DNA of 64,000 bases, taken from Erythrocercus mccallii (taxonomy: Eukaryota > Chordata > Aves > Passeriformes > Dicruridae). The stretch's first letter is position 1; each line of letters opens with the position of its first letter. A program made the position numbers and the translations under genes. Shown here one piece after another: positions 50,801 through 62,723 of this stretch. The notes beneath the pieces were generated by a model. The model was not told the DNA's origin. It did no database searches and saw only the letters and a list, made by a program, of their open reading frames with translations. The stretch lies in contig VZRG01000291.1 of the NCBI GenBank assembly GCA_013397435.1, positions 346,104 to 410,103 on the forward strand. The letters run 5' to 3'.

Positions 50801-52955
50801 AGTGACAAGTTTAAAAAACAAGGGTTTTTTAAATGTGAACTGCCTCCTTAAAGGAACATTTACATCATCTCATGGTTTTCTTACATTAAGGATACAAACT
50901 GCACTCACACTCTCACTTGTGCAGGAAGTGTCATTTAATAAATAAAGAAATAATGCTGCTTATGTGGGTCAAAAATCTGTCTTAAGAACATAATTCTGAA
51001 CATCTATCTCTCAACTACCTATGTCCAATACCTTAAAATAACATCTTGACCTGCTTTTCAATTATAAAACTCTCTGCACACATATTCCTAGAATTACAAA
51101 ATGGGATCAGATTTTTTAAAAATTAAATAAACATAAGAATATACATTTCTTCTGTATTTAGCTCAAATAAAAAGGATGACTTTTTGATCACATAAAACCC
51201 TATAAATGCTACAAAGGCATATAAAGCCTGTAATAAGACTTCCTTAATATTTTTCTGGTATTTTTTAAAAATGGGTGTGGGATTTTAAAAAAATTGTATT
51301 GTTATTATAAACATAAAATTTCTTCTTTTTCTCTTAAAGGAAAACCAAAATGAGCAAACACCATCAAAGTCAACGGATGATACTACTGGAAACAGCAACA
51401 GATCTAAAATTAGCATGTAATAAAATCTGAAAGATTTTAAAGGACTTAAGTCTCTTCCAATTTTGTTTTTCATAATTGTGTTGCACAAAATAAGCTGGTG
51501 TAAGAGATTAGGGGGAGGGGAAGAATCAGAGACTCTTTGGCTGACTGGATGCGTTACATTAATTTCTTAATATGTGAAGGAGTGGATTACCCCTCTAACA
51601 GCAATGGGAAATTAGTTTCTTTATTTCTTCATTAAGACTGTGGGAGGGAAATTAATTTTCTACTCTGGGTTTTAAAATTAATTGAATATATCTTTATTAA
51701 AGTGATAAATATATACACATACTTTTTGGTTGAAAGAATTCTCTAAATTAATCCTAAACAGACGTTTTCGTAGCAGCTTGGTAGCACGTGGTCATTTTTT
51801 TTTGTTTCACTTTGTGATATTCCAAAAAACCCTGAAAAAACAGATCCCCAATGTAATAAAGATGTTGCTGGAAAAAAATCATCTGAAAAGAGTCTTTACA
51901 GAGTAATTTTAGTAGCACTAAATAGCACATTGTTTACTCTTCCTTGCTTCCTACTCTGTATCATTTTTTTCCTATGTGCTTGCAGGTTTCGTCACGCATT
52001 TCAGTGTCTATGCTTTCCAACATATAGGTATATGCATAAAAAAAGTTTTTGATTGCTTTTACAAGAAACCATGGTTTTTCAAAGCATTACCTACCTAGCT
52101 TGAAGCTGAGGCAAAGTGCTTTGTGGTGCCTTCTTGTGTGTATTGATTCTTGGAGGAATTAACACAGCATCCAAAAGCTTTATTTCCTATGCTTGCAGTT
52201 CTTATAGCTGTTTGTATTGTAAATGTATTGTAATTGTAAGATTGCAAATGTATTTCCTGTGGCGTACTTACACCATGGCATCATGATTTTCTTTTACTTA
52301 GATTCTTCTTTGTGCAAAGTCAGCCACCTCAAAGTGACCTTATGCCAGTAGTATTTTTATTTAGCCTTCCCTTGCAATCTTTTTTGTAACATCTTTCTTA
52401 TACAAAAAAGTAAATCCTAAGCATTTTTCTAGAGAACTTGGACAGTTCAGCATTGGGAAAAAAAAAGTAAACTACTGATGTCAGTGGTGATTCCACCACA
52501 GCAGAATCTAAGAGCTTATAAAGGAAAGTCAAATCTGCCAAGCCTTTAAAACCATCATATTCTTCATGTACTTGTGGCCTAGAGACTCAAAAGAGAAAAA
52601 AGTTTATAACAGAATCCTAAAACTTAATCTTCTTTGTGCACCTTAAATGCATTTGACAGATATTAAAAATGAGATTCAAGTTTCCTGTTAAATTTAAAAG
52701 TAGGTTTAATAAAATAAAAAATAGACAATTAGGAGACATAAACCAAGCAGAGGATTAATGGCCGGGTGACTTGGCACATAGCCAAGTGCACACTTGCTAT
52801 TTCAGAAACATCTCTTTAAATACTTTTTCTTCAGGTATTGTCTTGTATGGCTCCTCCTCGGGTCCATCTTCATTATCACCTCCAGTCTGGGTTGTGGTTC
52901 ATTCTTTCTCCAGGTGGCAAGTGCTGATATCAAATAGCAGGGTCCTATTTACCCT

Positions 52956-53090
52956 GACCAAGTGAAAACTATACAATATTGCAAACATACTATTCACTAT
53001 GACTAAGCAAAAACCATACAATATTGCAAGCATACTATCCACTAAAATTAAGCAGAAAAACCCACACAATACTGCAAGCATAACTAAACC
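52956..53090. repeat. 45-bp minisatellite, about three units
   Basis: Units begin near 52,956 (gaccaagtgaaaactataca), 53,001 (gactaagcaaaaaccataca) and 53,046 (aattaagcagaaaaaccc), each followed by caatattgcaagcatact or a close variant. Because the period is near a multiple of three, the minus strand shows a repeated hydrophobic peptide (MLAILYGFCLV-like), which I take as chance. Confidence 0.85.
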
Positions 53091-55068
53091 CATAAAATCT
53101 ATGTCCTTAACAATCATTTTAATATTTGCGAAAAGCCAATACTATTAAGTGTATCTATAACAACGGAGAACAGAATTTCTCATACCTTGTACAATAACAA
53201 TTAAAAGTCCATTATTCCATGGGGCCTCCATCTCCCTACACAAATAAGTAAACAGGCCCAAAACTCTATCAACACAAGTTATTTAAATTTCCTTTTTTGT
53301 TTTTAAATTCAAATGGCCAACTTTTCAACTTCTACCATCTTTCACATGATTTACTGTATTATCCTTTTCTTGGGGAAAAATTTAAGAAATAAATCAGAAG
53401 ACCTTCATTTGTAAAATTGAACTGGAGTTGCTATAAACCCAAACTCATGGGATGGAAAGAAAAAGAATGATACAGTAAATAATTAAACAATGGGAGGAAA
53501 TTCAGCTGATGTCCTTACTAGAAGTTTAGAGGAAGCTCTTGTGTGTTTAGTAAAACAAACAACATCTTAATTCTGGACACAAAGGGTATAGGGATTAAAT
53601 ACGCAAGACTTATGTTGAACAAAAGCAAGACTCTCTCAGAAACGTTCACACACCATGATTCAACCCATTTGTTTAATCCATTCCACAGGAATAGCTCTTC
53701 TCTTTCAAAACTTTTCATAAACTTGCAAAATGCACTGGGAAAAAGAGGCAGAACAAGTTATTCACTTGTTTACATAATTTACTGCTTAATCACTAGCTTA
53801 TTAAGAAAAAAAATTGAGTGAGTCCACAGAGTATCTTCATTAATATATTAATCACAATTTACGAAGACAAAATAAAATGCATCTTTGTCCAGAGAAACAA
53901 TTTAATATTGATGTGTAGAGACAAAAAAAGTTTCAACTCTAACTCCTCTTTAAGGGAGCACGAAGAAGCAGAACCAAAGGACGTCTGGGTAAAAATTAAG
54001 TAGCAGACAAGACCTCAGCTACCTGAGGAAATGAGTGAATGGTGAACTAATCAAAGAAAGCATCACCAAAACCCTTGTTCCTTAGAGAAGAAAATGCATG
54101 AGCCACACCACAATTAAGATGGCCCCTTCTGTTGTGGAAGCCCCTTCCAATGTGAAAGATTGGAGCCTATTCCAGTTGTTTATTGCTGTTTTAATTGCCT
54201 CATGCATTTATGGAGGAGGCTGATGAAGGCCCTGCCATCCTCCATGTCACACAAATTCCTTCAGTCATAGGCACAGCAAAACCCATCACATTAAGTCCCC
54301 TCTCCTAAGACGTCTTTTTAAATGAAAAAAAAATTGCTCCCCAAGATCCAGAAGCAACGAAACTCCAGAAGACTTTTCATATTCAACTCTACAATCCCCA
54401 GATAAAAAAGAAATAAAGGAAATAAAGAATTTTATATAAAGCACCCTCAAACCATCTTGAGCCAGGGCTCGGTAACTTTCTCCAATACACACCAATAGTT
54501 TTGTATGAATGTGACAACATGAGGTTCTCCTAAAATCAATTAATTGCTTGCTCACCTGGCCAGAGTAATACAGATTATGTTCCCAAGAAGGGACTCTCAC
54601 TAAGCATTAGAGTTTGGCATCCACTGTGAAATATTTTGCCTTTGATAGAAATGTCAATATTTGTATATACATCTGAGATGCAGTCACTAAAACTATTCTG
54701 CTGGAAACAAGGAGGGATCCATAAAGCAAAAAGAGACTGAATTTGTACCACTACTCCTTGCTGGAATGTTCTCTGTAGGGAGACTGCTGAACTAAATTTT
54801 GTGCATATTTTCTTAGGCAGAGAGACTATTCAGGCAGCTTGTCATCACTGATCTTCATAACATTTTTCAGAAAAACTTCTGTCTAGTCTGCAAGTGTTTT
54901 TAGAACCAGCTTTTACAACACAGCAAAGAGTGACTGCATCCTCAACAGAGCACTGTTGGCTTTGCCTCTCATTTGGACTAAAACCCCCAAAACTTCCATT
55001 TGATTACTTCTTGAAAATCACTAATATTCACTTCACTCTTTATATGGGTGAAATGGTAATTTACATTT

Positions 55069-55123
55069 GGTCATTTGTTCAGAAACTGTAATCATTGGTC
55101 ATTTTCCAGAAACTGTAATCAAT
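55069..55123. repeat. Tandem duplication, 28-bp unit x2
   Basis: ggtcatttgttcagaaactg... at 55,069 and ggtcattttccagaaactgt... at 55,097 are two slightly changed copies. Confidence 0.8.
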
Positions 55124-55927
55124 ATAAATCAATATGGAAAGAACAGCACAATATGCAGGAGAAAAAAAATAGATGAAAAACAGTAAAAATGTGATCTATT
55201 ATCAACCCCAATAACCATTCCATCTAATTAGATAAAAGCACCTCTCTCAGTTAAAGTTGTCTCATACTCACCACTGTAAACAAGTTGAATCTTTAAGATT
55301 ATACATCTAACAAAAACTTAGAAACCCCTTTCGTACCGTAAGTCTTCAATCAACTATCCCACAATCCCAGTTCCTTGTGGATCAACCAAATCCATACCAA
55401 ATAGAAGCTGCCTGTATCACAGCAACAAACACAAAGTTTACAAATATATCTCCACAGCTACCCCAGTAAGTGCCAAGCATAATAGAAACATCGATATCTT
55501 TTGCATTAGTGCCTGTCAGAAGCTGCATCGCTGCTGCAGCTGAGCAAGATTAAAACACAGCCAAAACAGTCTGCTGCTACATCGCTTCATCTACAAACAA
55601 CTCACAAGCTTTTGTTGGAAAATGAAACCTTTCCAAGACACGGTTTTGTCTTCTTTGCTTTGATAACAGATCCTCAGCAGGAGCATTCCAAATTTTAAAT
55701 GAAAGTGGTGCAGGAGAAAGCTGAGAAGCCACCGCACAGCTCCCTCTACTGTGAGCCAGGAAAGGAAACTGGTGAAGTCCAAAATCTCAACTCCACAGAG
55801 AAATGGGTTACTGAGGCAAACAAGGGGAACGCATCAGAAATAGCTAAGGAGCTAAATAGAAACCCCAGACCTCAGAAAGCTGAGATAAAGTGGAAACACC
55901 AGGGCTTAGGCTCTGCTAGAAGACAGT

Positions 55928-56235
55928 ATCACAGAATCAGAGGATGGCTGAGGCTGGGAGGAGGTCAGCCATGGAGTCCGTCCCACCCCCAGGCAGGGAC
56001 ACTACTGCCAGCTTTGTACATCCCCATGAACAGAGACTCCACAACCTCTCTGGGCAAGCTGTGCCAGCACCCAGTCACCTCCTCAGCAAAAAGAAAGAGT
56101 TTCCTTACGCTCAGAAGGAGCCTCCTGTGTTTCAGTTTGTACCAGTGGCCTCTGGTCCTGTCACTGGGCAGAGCCTGGCTCCAGCTCTTTATGTCCTCCC
56201 CTCATCCATGGGGCTGCCCCACCCCTTGAGGCCAA
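55928..56235 (-). mobile_element. CR1 LINE fragment, 3' region
   Basis: Starts atcacagaatcagaggatgg and goes on with gagactccacaacctctctg, tgtttcagtttgtaccagtg and tggtcctgtcactgggcaga, all typical of the CR1 3' region read in reverse. Better kept than the 17-kb copy. Intergenic, between CCDC73 and PRRG4. The 176- and 116-codon frames over it are CR1 shadows. Confidence 0.9.
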
Positions 56236-59200
56236 GAACTTTTGTCCTTGTTGATGACCTTAATAACCAAATCCAAACGGGCTCATTTCAGTAATCAAAA
56301 ATAGCTCACCAAAAGGTAACAAAACTGTATCAAGAAAAGGCAGAAGCAGATTTTCATCATGCTGCTAGAAGGTTTTGTCATGATTTTTTTATTTTACCCT
56401 GCGTCTATTTGGGAACACGTGGTTTCAAATGAACCAACTTCTGGTGACAGTTTTCCAAAAACCATTTTGTGGAATGCTCACATCAGGACATTTATGTAGA
56501 TGACTCACAACCTAATAGTCTTTTCCATGGCAAAAAAAAAATAGTTTGGTCTTATTAAACCTGCTACATCTAAAAAAAAAAATTTGAGCAACTGAAAATG
56601 CAGGATTTTAATCCTGTTAGACAAGGAGCATTCTCAGCACCTGCAGTGGGAGCTGAGAGCCCTGGGCCATTACTGAAATCAGAATGGGTGTTTGTGTCCC
56701 CTTCAACACTGGTGACATTTCTATTCCCTTTCAAATAAATACAAAGGAAACTGCATGTGAAGCTAAGCCCTGAAAAGTTTTTACTGATCCTCTGTGAATA
56801 ACTTTCCCATAATGGTTAGAATATTAAGACAGTAGCCAACTTTATTAATTGCATGTATAATTACTCTTCTTATTTATGTGTAATTACAAGGGTCTATGAT
56901 CATTTCTGACCAATACAAACTATCTCACAGCCTAGGGGTTAATAACCAAATATTTAAATTATGTGTAGGCTTTCTTAAAATACTTCTGAAAAATCATGCC
57001 TGAAACTTAGAAACATAACAACTGACATTGATTTATCAACCTGTCCTTAAAATCCTAATTATTTTGCTACTGAATCCCTGTTTTTTTCATGTTTCTTGCT
57101 TTTCCCCCTACACTGCCATAGGATATTTGTGGCAGAATTTTATTTTTTCAATTGAAAAAATCACTAGCAGTCTTCTGAAGGAGAAATGCAACAACTTCAG
57201 CAGAAGTTAATCAGCTAAACTCAATTTTTAATTGAAAAGAATCTCGTGATGAACATTTAAAAGACTACATCATGTCTTATGGGAATGAAGCAATAGCCTT
57301 AGCTAAAAATGAAGTGATTTGTGTATCTGGTACAAATTCAAGGCACATTTAAAATACTCCTATGACATCATTAAAATAGTAATGTTGATTCCAAGTAAAG
57401 ATTTACTTGATGATAGATTTGTCAAACAACATAATATAATTTATTATGTCTTTTATTAGACCAACCAATTTAACTAAAAAACGAGGCATTTCTCCAGGAA
57501 GTTGTAAAGAACACCAGGAAGTACCCAAAAAAGAAGCTATCTTTTTCAAATATGCCCTGGTCTAGAAAAACCCCTCCCTCCTGCATATACTCTGTGGAAT
57601 GGGATACCAGATTTCTCCAAGATACTGATATGGTTCACTTGCTTGTTGACATGTTTATTGCTGAATATGATAGTCAAAGCCCTTTGATGTTAACTGTAGA
57701 AAACCAGTAATTACAATCTGTTACATTCAATTACCTCTAGCAAAAACCCATTATTAAATCAAGCTTCTTGGACAAAAGTTTAGTTAACAAACCTAAGAAC
57801 TTCAGATAGTTTTGTATCAAGGACAAATCTATACCATGATTCAGGATATCAAATAAACCATTGCAAAGAACAGACCAGATACACACAGCTCCACATATCC
57901 TTGATGAGAGGATTTGTAATTCTCAATTACATATTTATGTCATTTCATTGTCAGATCAGCTGATAAATATTGCATGAGAAACTGAACAGTAAGAAATTTA
58001 TTACTTGATTATGGTAGGATATATTTACATCCAAAGTCCTCCTAATCCAAAATCAGTAAAGCATATTATTCTTTACTATACTGAAATGAATACCTGAACA
58101 GTAAAAATGAAAACACCACTATTTATTTGCAGCAAAAAAATCAGTATATTCAAAATCAAATAATCAGTGTATTAACATCTTAGATTGGCATCATCTTCCT
58201 TTTGTGAGTGATACACAGTTCTGGTTCAATTCAACAGCACCATATTAATTTCTCCAACAATATTTTACCAAACATCAACAAGTGAAATTCTAAAATACAG
58301 GTAAATAAGTGTACTAGCTAGTATGGCCAGTAATTTAGAGATATTTTTAGAAATATGAGTTACATATTCACCGTTCAAAGCAAGTGATATAAAATAATTT
58401 CCTATTTTCCACCTCTCCTAATATTTTTAATTATACACCTACCATACTATATACTGTTATTTATCTGAAAAGATTGATGAAAGTATTATCTTAATTGATG
58501 GTTCCATCCTTCTGAGCATCTTCATCACAGACTTTGCTAATCAAAGTTATTTTACGTAAAAAAATACTTCACAAGTAGGAAAGTTACATGCAAAATGTAC
58601 TTACTGCTCTGCCATGCTAAAAACTGCATATACTTGGGAAATATTCTATTTATCCCAAGCACTTGCTGCACCCTTTTTCACTTATCTTTATCTTTTCTAT
58701 GATCTGCATAACAAACCAGAACTCAAGTACACTTCTAGTCATCATGCCTATATAGCATAGCTTTTCATACATCCATTTACCTGTGTAGCCACCTTGAGTG
58801 GGGATTCACTGCCAGTCCTCAAAATAAGAGTTGGAACCCCAGGCTGTGCTCAGTGGGACACACAGGACAAAGTCACAGTCTTCTCCAAAGCAAAAGACTG
58901 TGCTGTCCTGTTTTCCCAATGTATAACAACCTAGGGTTTTTTTGGTTACATCTCAATAATAGATAAGCTATACTGGTTTTGTGTCACAGGGTTTTGAAAA
59001 ACCTCCACCGCACCTGCACAAAGCGCCCGTGCTCACAGACAGAAGACAATTTTTTTGCTAAAAGCTGCACAGTCAGAAATATTTGGGTAAGCACTGGTGA
59101 GTGTTAAAGCTCTGAGGGCCTCTCCCACCAGAGTTCTACTGCATTGCTCCTCCATCTTCAGAGCAGGGGTGAGTTCCAGCAGAGAGTTTGGATGGGGCTG

Positions 59201-60479
59201 ATCCATCACTCTCAGTCCACCCGGAGCCTCCTCTTCTGATATGGGCAGGGCCAGGGGATGGATTCACATCCACTCCCCAGAAGGCATATGCGAGCAATTC
59301 CAAAAATCTTTGTCCCCCTCTATTAACAGTGATATACAATGCTGGCATAACACAATGGAGATTGTCTGCTACTTGTACAGCAGAGTTTCCTCACACAAAG
59401 CTGTTGTTGCAACACAAAAGAAGTTCCCACATTGGCATGCAGGTATTTTACTTACACTCAAATGCACCACAGAGTCCTTGTACATTCATGCCCTTGCACT
59501 GGAGCTGTCAGCAACTATTTCACAGCTGGCACCACCCTCTCTGAGACACTCAGGTAGGAACTCAGGGCGAGGGTTGAGTTGAGGGGCATGGGACAAAGCT
59601 GTAAGGCCCCTTAGAGAGTAATGGTAGTTACTCCTGCCTTCCTACAAGTAGCAGCTAAGTATTCTTGTCTCCTTAATATTATCTAGATAATAAACAATCT
59701 GTACAGTTATCTTCTAAAATACTCTTATCTCTAGTTCTCCACCGTGTTATAAGCACATACACAATCAGGATACAGAATTTTCTGTTGAGATCTCCACCAG
59801 CCAAAAAATGTTAGAGTCATCCCAGCTTGTAAGTTACGTATTCATCAAGTACCTCTTAACTGCAGCATGTTGATGTCATAAAGTAAATATTTTACTACAG
59901 TCATCATTCCTCCAACCAGTTCTCCTTATTTCACACATCAGAAGTTTCTGGTTTTCTCCAGGGAATTTCTGATCACTTCCACTGGTGTTATCCAACACCC
60001 CCTCATTCTACTCTTTCCTGCTTCTGTATATACAAGTCACTCCAGCACTTAAATAAAGAATACAATCTGAAGTCACTACTGGAGACACACAAGCACATAC
60101 ACAAATCACTGTCAGTCCCTGGATTTCCTAGCAGCAAAATCATTCCACTCATGTATCCCGAGAGTTTCTTTGGTGTGCAGCTTTTACCCAACCCAGCCTA
60201 TCCCAAAATTTTTCACATAGTTAATGTTCCTAGCACACAATATTAAACAAATCCTTAATTAAACAACACCAAATGTGAAGCACTTAATTGCTTCTATCTT
60301 GTCCTTTGGAGAGCCCAAAAGAGCCATAGATCCCTGTGCTCAGCCTGGCCTCTGCTCTGGGAAGAAGAGTGATGGGAGCTCCTGAAGAGGTGTGTGCTGG
60401 TGCAAACCAGCCTCATGCATTTCAGGAACCACTCTTGCCCCTTTCTAGCCTGTAAGGTTGAGGTTTACCATCACTGACC

Positions 60480-60577
60480 AAAAACAAACAAACAAAAAAC
60501 CCCAAACACTAAAACAAACCCCAAACAAACAAACCAAAATTCAAAACAAAACGAAAAAAAACCACCAACAAAAAACC
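60480..60577. repeat. A/C-rich low-complexity tract
   Basis: Almost only A and C (aaacaaacaaacaaaaaacc type), about 80 bases before the second CpG island. On the other strand it is T/G-rich. Confidence 0.85.
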
Positions 60578-61026
60578 TGTTTTCACATGTGTAAAACTAC
60601 TGCTAGTCCTTTCAGGTGCCTGTGTCAGAAAGCTTGGTGGAGGCAGGGCTCTCTGATAGCTAAGTAAATGCTCGGTTAACCGTGGAGCAGCAGCACCTCG
60701 CTGCCTCGCCCGGCTGGGGAGGCACACCCTGCCTGCCCCCGCGTTGCTCAGCCGGCAGCCTGCCATCAGTCAGCACACCGGCCGCTTTCCTCCGGGAGAG
60801 CAAAACCCCAAGCAGCTTCTCAGCACCGCCGCCAAGCCAGGGCACAAAAAGCCAGGCTTAACAGAAGGGGTTTGCAGGAGCACAAAAGACCTGCTGCCTA
60901 CGCCGCACCAGGGTCCGGCCGCAGCTGAGAGGTCAGGCAGGTGTCTGCAGAGAAAGCCCGGGGCAGTGCCCGAGGAATAACCGCCCCGGCTGCGGCCCCA
61001 GCGCTCCCCGTGACCCCCGTTTGCCC

Positions 61027-61118
61027 GGCTCCAGGGGCGTTTCTGCCCCGGCTCCAGGGGCGTTTCTGCCCCGGCTCCAGGGGCGTTTCTGCCCCGGCTC
61101 CAGGGGCGTTTCTGCCCC
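61027..61118. repeat. 23-bp GC-rich minisatellite, four units up to the gap
   Basis: Four exact head-to-tail copies of a 23-base unit that begins ggctccaggggcg and ends tttctgcccc, at 61,027, 61,050, 61,073 and 61,096. The last copy ends at the first N, so the array probably continues into the gap. Frames through it repeat APGAFLPRLQGRF-like peptides, which is a result of the tandem repeat and not a protein. Confidence 0.95.
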
Positions 61119-61898
61119 NNNNNNNNNNNNNNNNNNNNNNNNNNNNNNNNNNNNNNNNNNNNNNNNNNNNNNNNNNNNNNNNNNNNNNNNNNNNNNNNNN
61201 NNNNNNNNNNNNNNNNNNNNNNNNNNNNNNNNNNNNNNNNNNNNNNNNNNNNNNNNNNNNNNNNNNNNNNNNNNNNNNNNNNNNNNNNNNNNNNNNNNNN
61301 NNNNNNNNNNNNNNNNNNNNNNNNNNNNNNNNNNNNNNNNNNNNNNNNNNNNNNNNNNNNNNNNNNNNNNNNNNNNNNNNNNNNNNNNNNNNNNNNNNNN
61401 NNNNNNNNNNNNNNNNNNNNNNNNNNNNNNNNNNNNNNNNNNNNNNNNNNNNNNNNNNNNNNNNNNNNNNNNNNNNNNNNNNNNNNNNNNNNNNNNNNNN
61501 NNNNNNNNNNNNNNNNNNNNNNNNNNNNNNNNNNNNNNNNNNNNNNNNNNNNNNNNNNNNNNNNNNNNNNNNNNNNNNNNNNNNNNNNNNNNNNNNNNNN
61601 NNNNNNNNNNNNNNNNNNNNNNNNNNNNNNNNNNNNNNNNNNNNNNNNNNNNNNNNNNNNNNNNNNNNNNNNNNNNNNNNNNNNNNNNNNNNNNNNNNNN
61701 NNNNNNNNNNNNNNNNNNNNNNNNNNNNNNNNNNNNNNNNNNNNNNNNNNNNNNNNNNNNNNNNNNNNNNNNNNNNNNNNNNNNNNNNNNNNNNNNNNNN
61801 NNNNNNNNNNNNNNNNNNNNNNNNNNNNNNNNNNNNNNNNNNNNNNNNNNNNNNNNNNNNNNNNNNNNNNNNNNNNNNNNNNNNNNNNNNNNNNNNNN
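61119..61898. other. Assembly gap (780 N)
   Basis: Continuous N. The true length is unknown. It lies inside the PRRG4 CpG island next to a minisatellite, a usual cause of failed assembly. Confidence 0.99.
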
Positions 61899-62608
61899 GT
61901 GAGCCGCTCCGCCCGGGTCCCGCCGGGACAGGTAGGGCGGCGCTGGGAAGAGGGATGAGGTGCTCCTTCTTTCGTGGGCGCTCCCCGGGACCTGGTCGTG
62001 CTCCCCCGGAGCTGCCCGGGGGTGGCAGAGTGCTCTGCCCCGGCCACGGGCGGGCCCGGGAGCAGTGGGGCAGCCTTGCGGGAGCGCCCGGCGATGTCCC
62101 CGAGCGGCTGTCGCAAGTCCCCGCCTCGGGCGGCGATCGTGCTTTTACCTGAGTCGGGTGACTCCGTGCAGAGTTACGGGTTAATTTCATGCCTTTGACA
62201 AAACGGGCTTTGTACCTGTTCCCGTCGGGGAGATTTTGTTACCTCCTCCGGCAGCAAAGGCGTAGCTCTGCGGTTTGGGAGCCTACCTGGGGCACCGTGC
62301 GGGGGCTCTTTCCCCGTCAATTCGCCAGCGAACGGGGCTGCCCCTCTGTTTGGCCGGGAGAGGAGAGCAGGAGGTGGCGAGAGCGGCCCCGGTGACACGT
62401 GCGGGTGTTACACAAGGAGAACTCCGCGAGAGACAGGCAGGACCAGTTCGGGTCGGTGTCTCTCTTCAAGGGACCCATTAGCCTGGAGTGCGTGTAGGTG
62501 CTTGCGCTGGATGACTTCATTGACAGGATTCACTCAGGGTTCATCGCTGACACTTGAGAGGATTGCGCTGTCATCCTTTGTTAGCTCACGTTAGTTTCTG
62601 TCTGACAG

Positions 62609-62617
62609 ATCCCGACC
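62609..62617 (+). other. PRRG4: PRRG4 5' UTR end in the ATG exon
   Basis: Nine untranslated bases between the acceptor AG (62,607-62,608) and the ATG, so a noncoding exon lies upstream. A possible donor for it is gacag|gtaggg at 61,932, just after the assembly gap; the exon itself may be partly in the gap. Confidence 0.65.
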
Positions 62618-62723
62618 ATGTTCGCGGTTTTGGTAGTGCTGTGTCAACTGCATGTGACGATGTTCGCGTTTCCTCACTGCCCTGGGAGACTGAATAACTT
62701 GAAGCAACCTCAACGGAAAGACG
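62618..62723 (+). CDS. PRRG4: PRRG4 first coding exon (signal peptide), partial gene
   Basis: PRRG4 (TMG4) is a single-pass membrane protein with an extracellular vitamin K-dependent Gla domain and a cytoplasmic tail with proline-rich motifs. This exon encodes residues 1-35: MFAVLVVLCQLHVTMFAFPH, then C-P-G-R-L-N-N, against human MFTLLVLLSQLPTVTLGFPHC. Residues 1-17 or so form the hydrophobic signal peptide; F-P-H-C begins the propeptide. The exon starts at 62,609 after acceptor tctgacag and ends in phase 1 at donor GACG|gtaatt. The ATG has a good context (A at -3). The Gla exon is not seen before the end of the window. Position next to a divergent CCDC73 agrees with human 11p13. Confidence 0.88.

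Larger units (their letters stand above)
47710..60479. other. Intergenic region between CCDC73 and PRRG4
   Basis: About 12.8 kb with no exon that I can support. It holds the (TTTTG)n, the 45-bp minisatellite, the 28-bp duplication and one CR1 fragment. Frames such as 49,376-49,645 (minus) and 59,188-59,582 (plus, overlapping) have no homologue I recognise; the latter lie in a GC-richer patch. Confidence 0.65.
60661..62520 (+). promoter_or_regulatory. PRRG4: CpG island, likely PRRG4 promoter region
   Basis: GC-rich, CpG-rich sequence on both sides of the run of N, ending about 100 bases before the PRRG4 coding exon. All long open frames here (several of 290-450 codons) are made mostly of N or are shadows of GC-rich DNA. 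The promoter role is inferred from its position upstream of the PRRG4 ATG exon. Confidence 0.65.

Noticed and set aside
55699..56294. Plus-strand frames of 176 and 116 codons
   Set aside because: Most of their length is a reverse-oriented CR1 fragment, so they are shadows of the repeat.
59188..59582. Overlapping plus-strand frames of 118 and 113 codons in the intergenic region
   Set aside because: Two frames open over the same GC-richer patch, with no family resemblance and no CpG island or splice sites that suit an exon.
60770..62190. Long open frames of 290 to 448 codons on both strands
   Set aside because: They run through 780 N, which cannot contain a stop, and their ends lie in a GC-rich island and a minisatellite. 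No protein family is visible.
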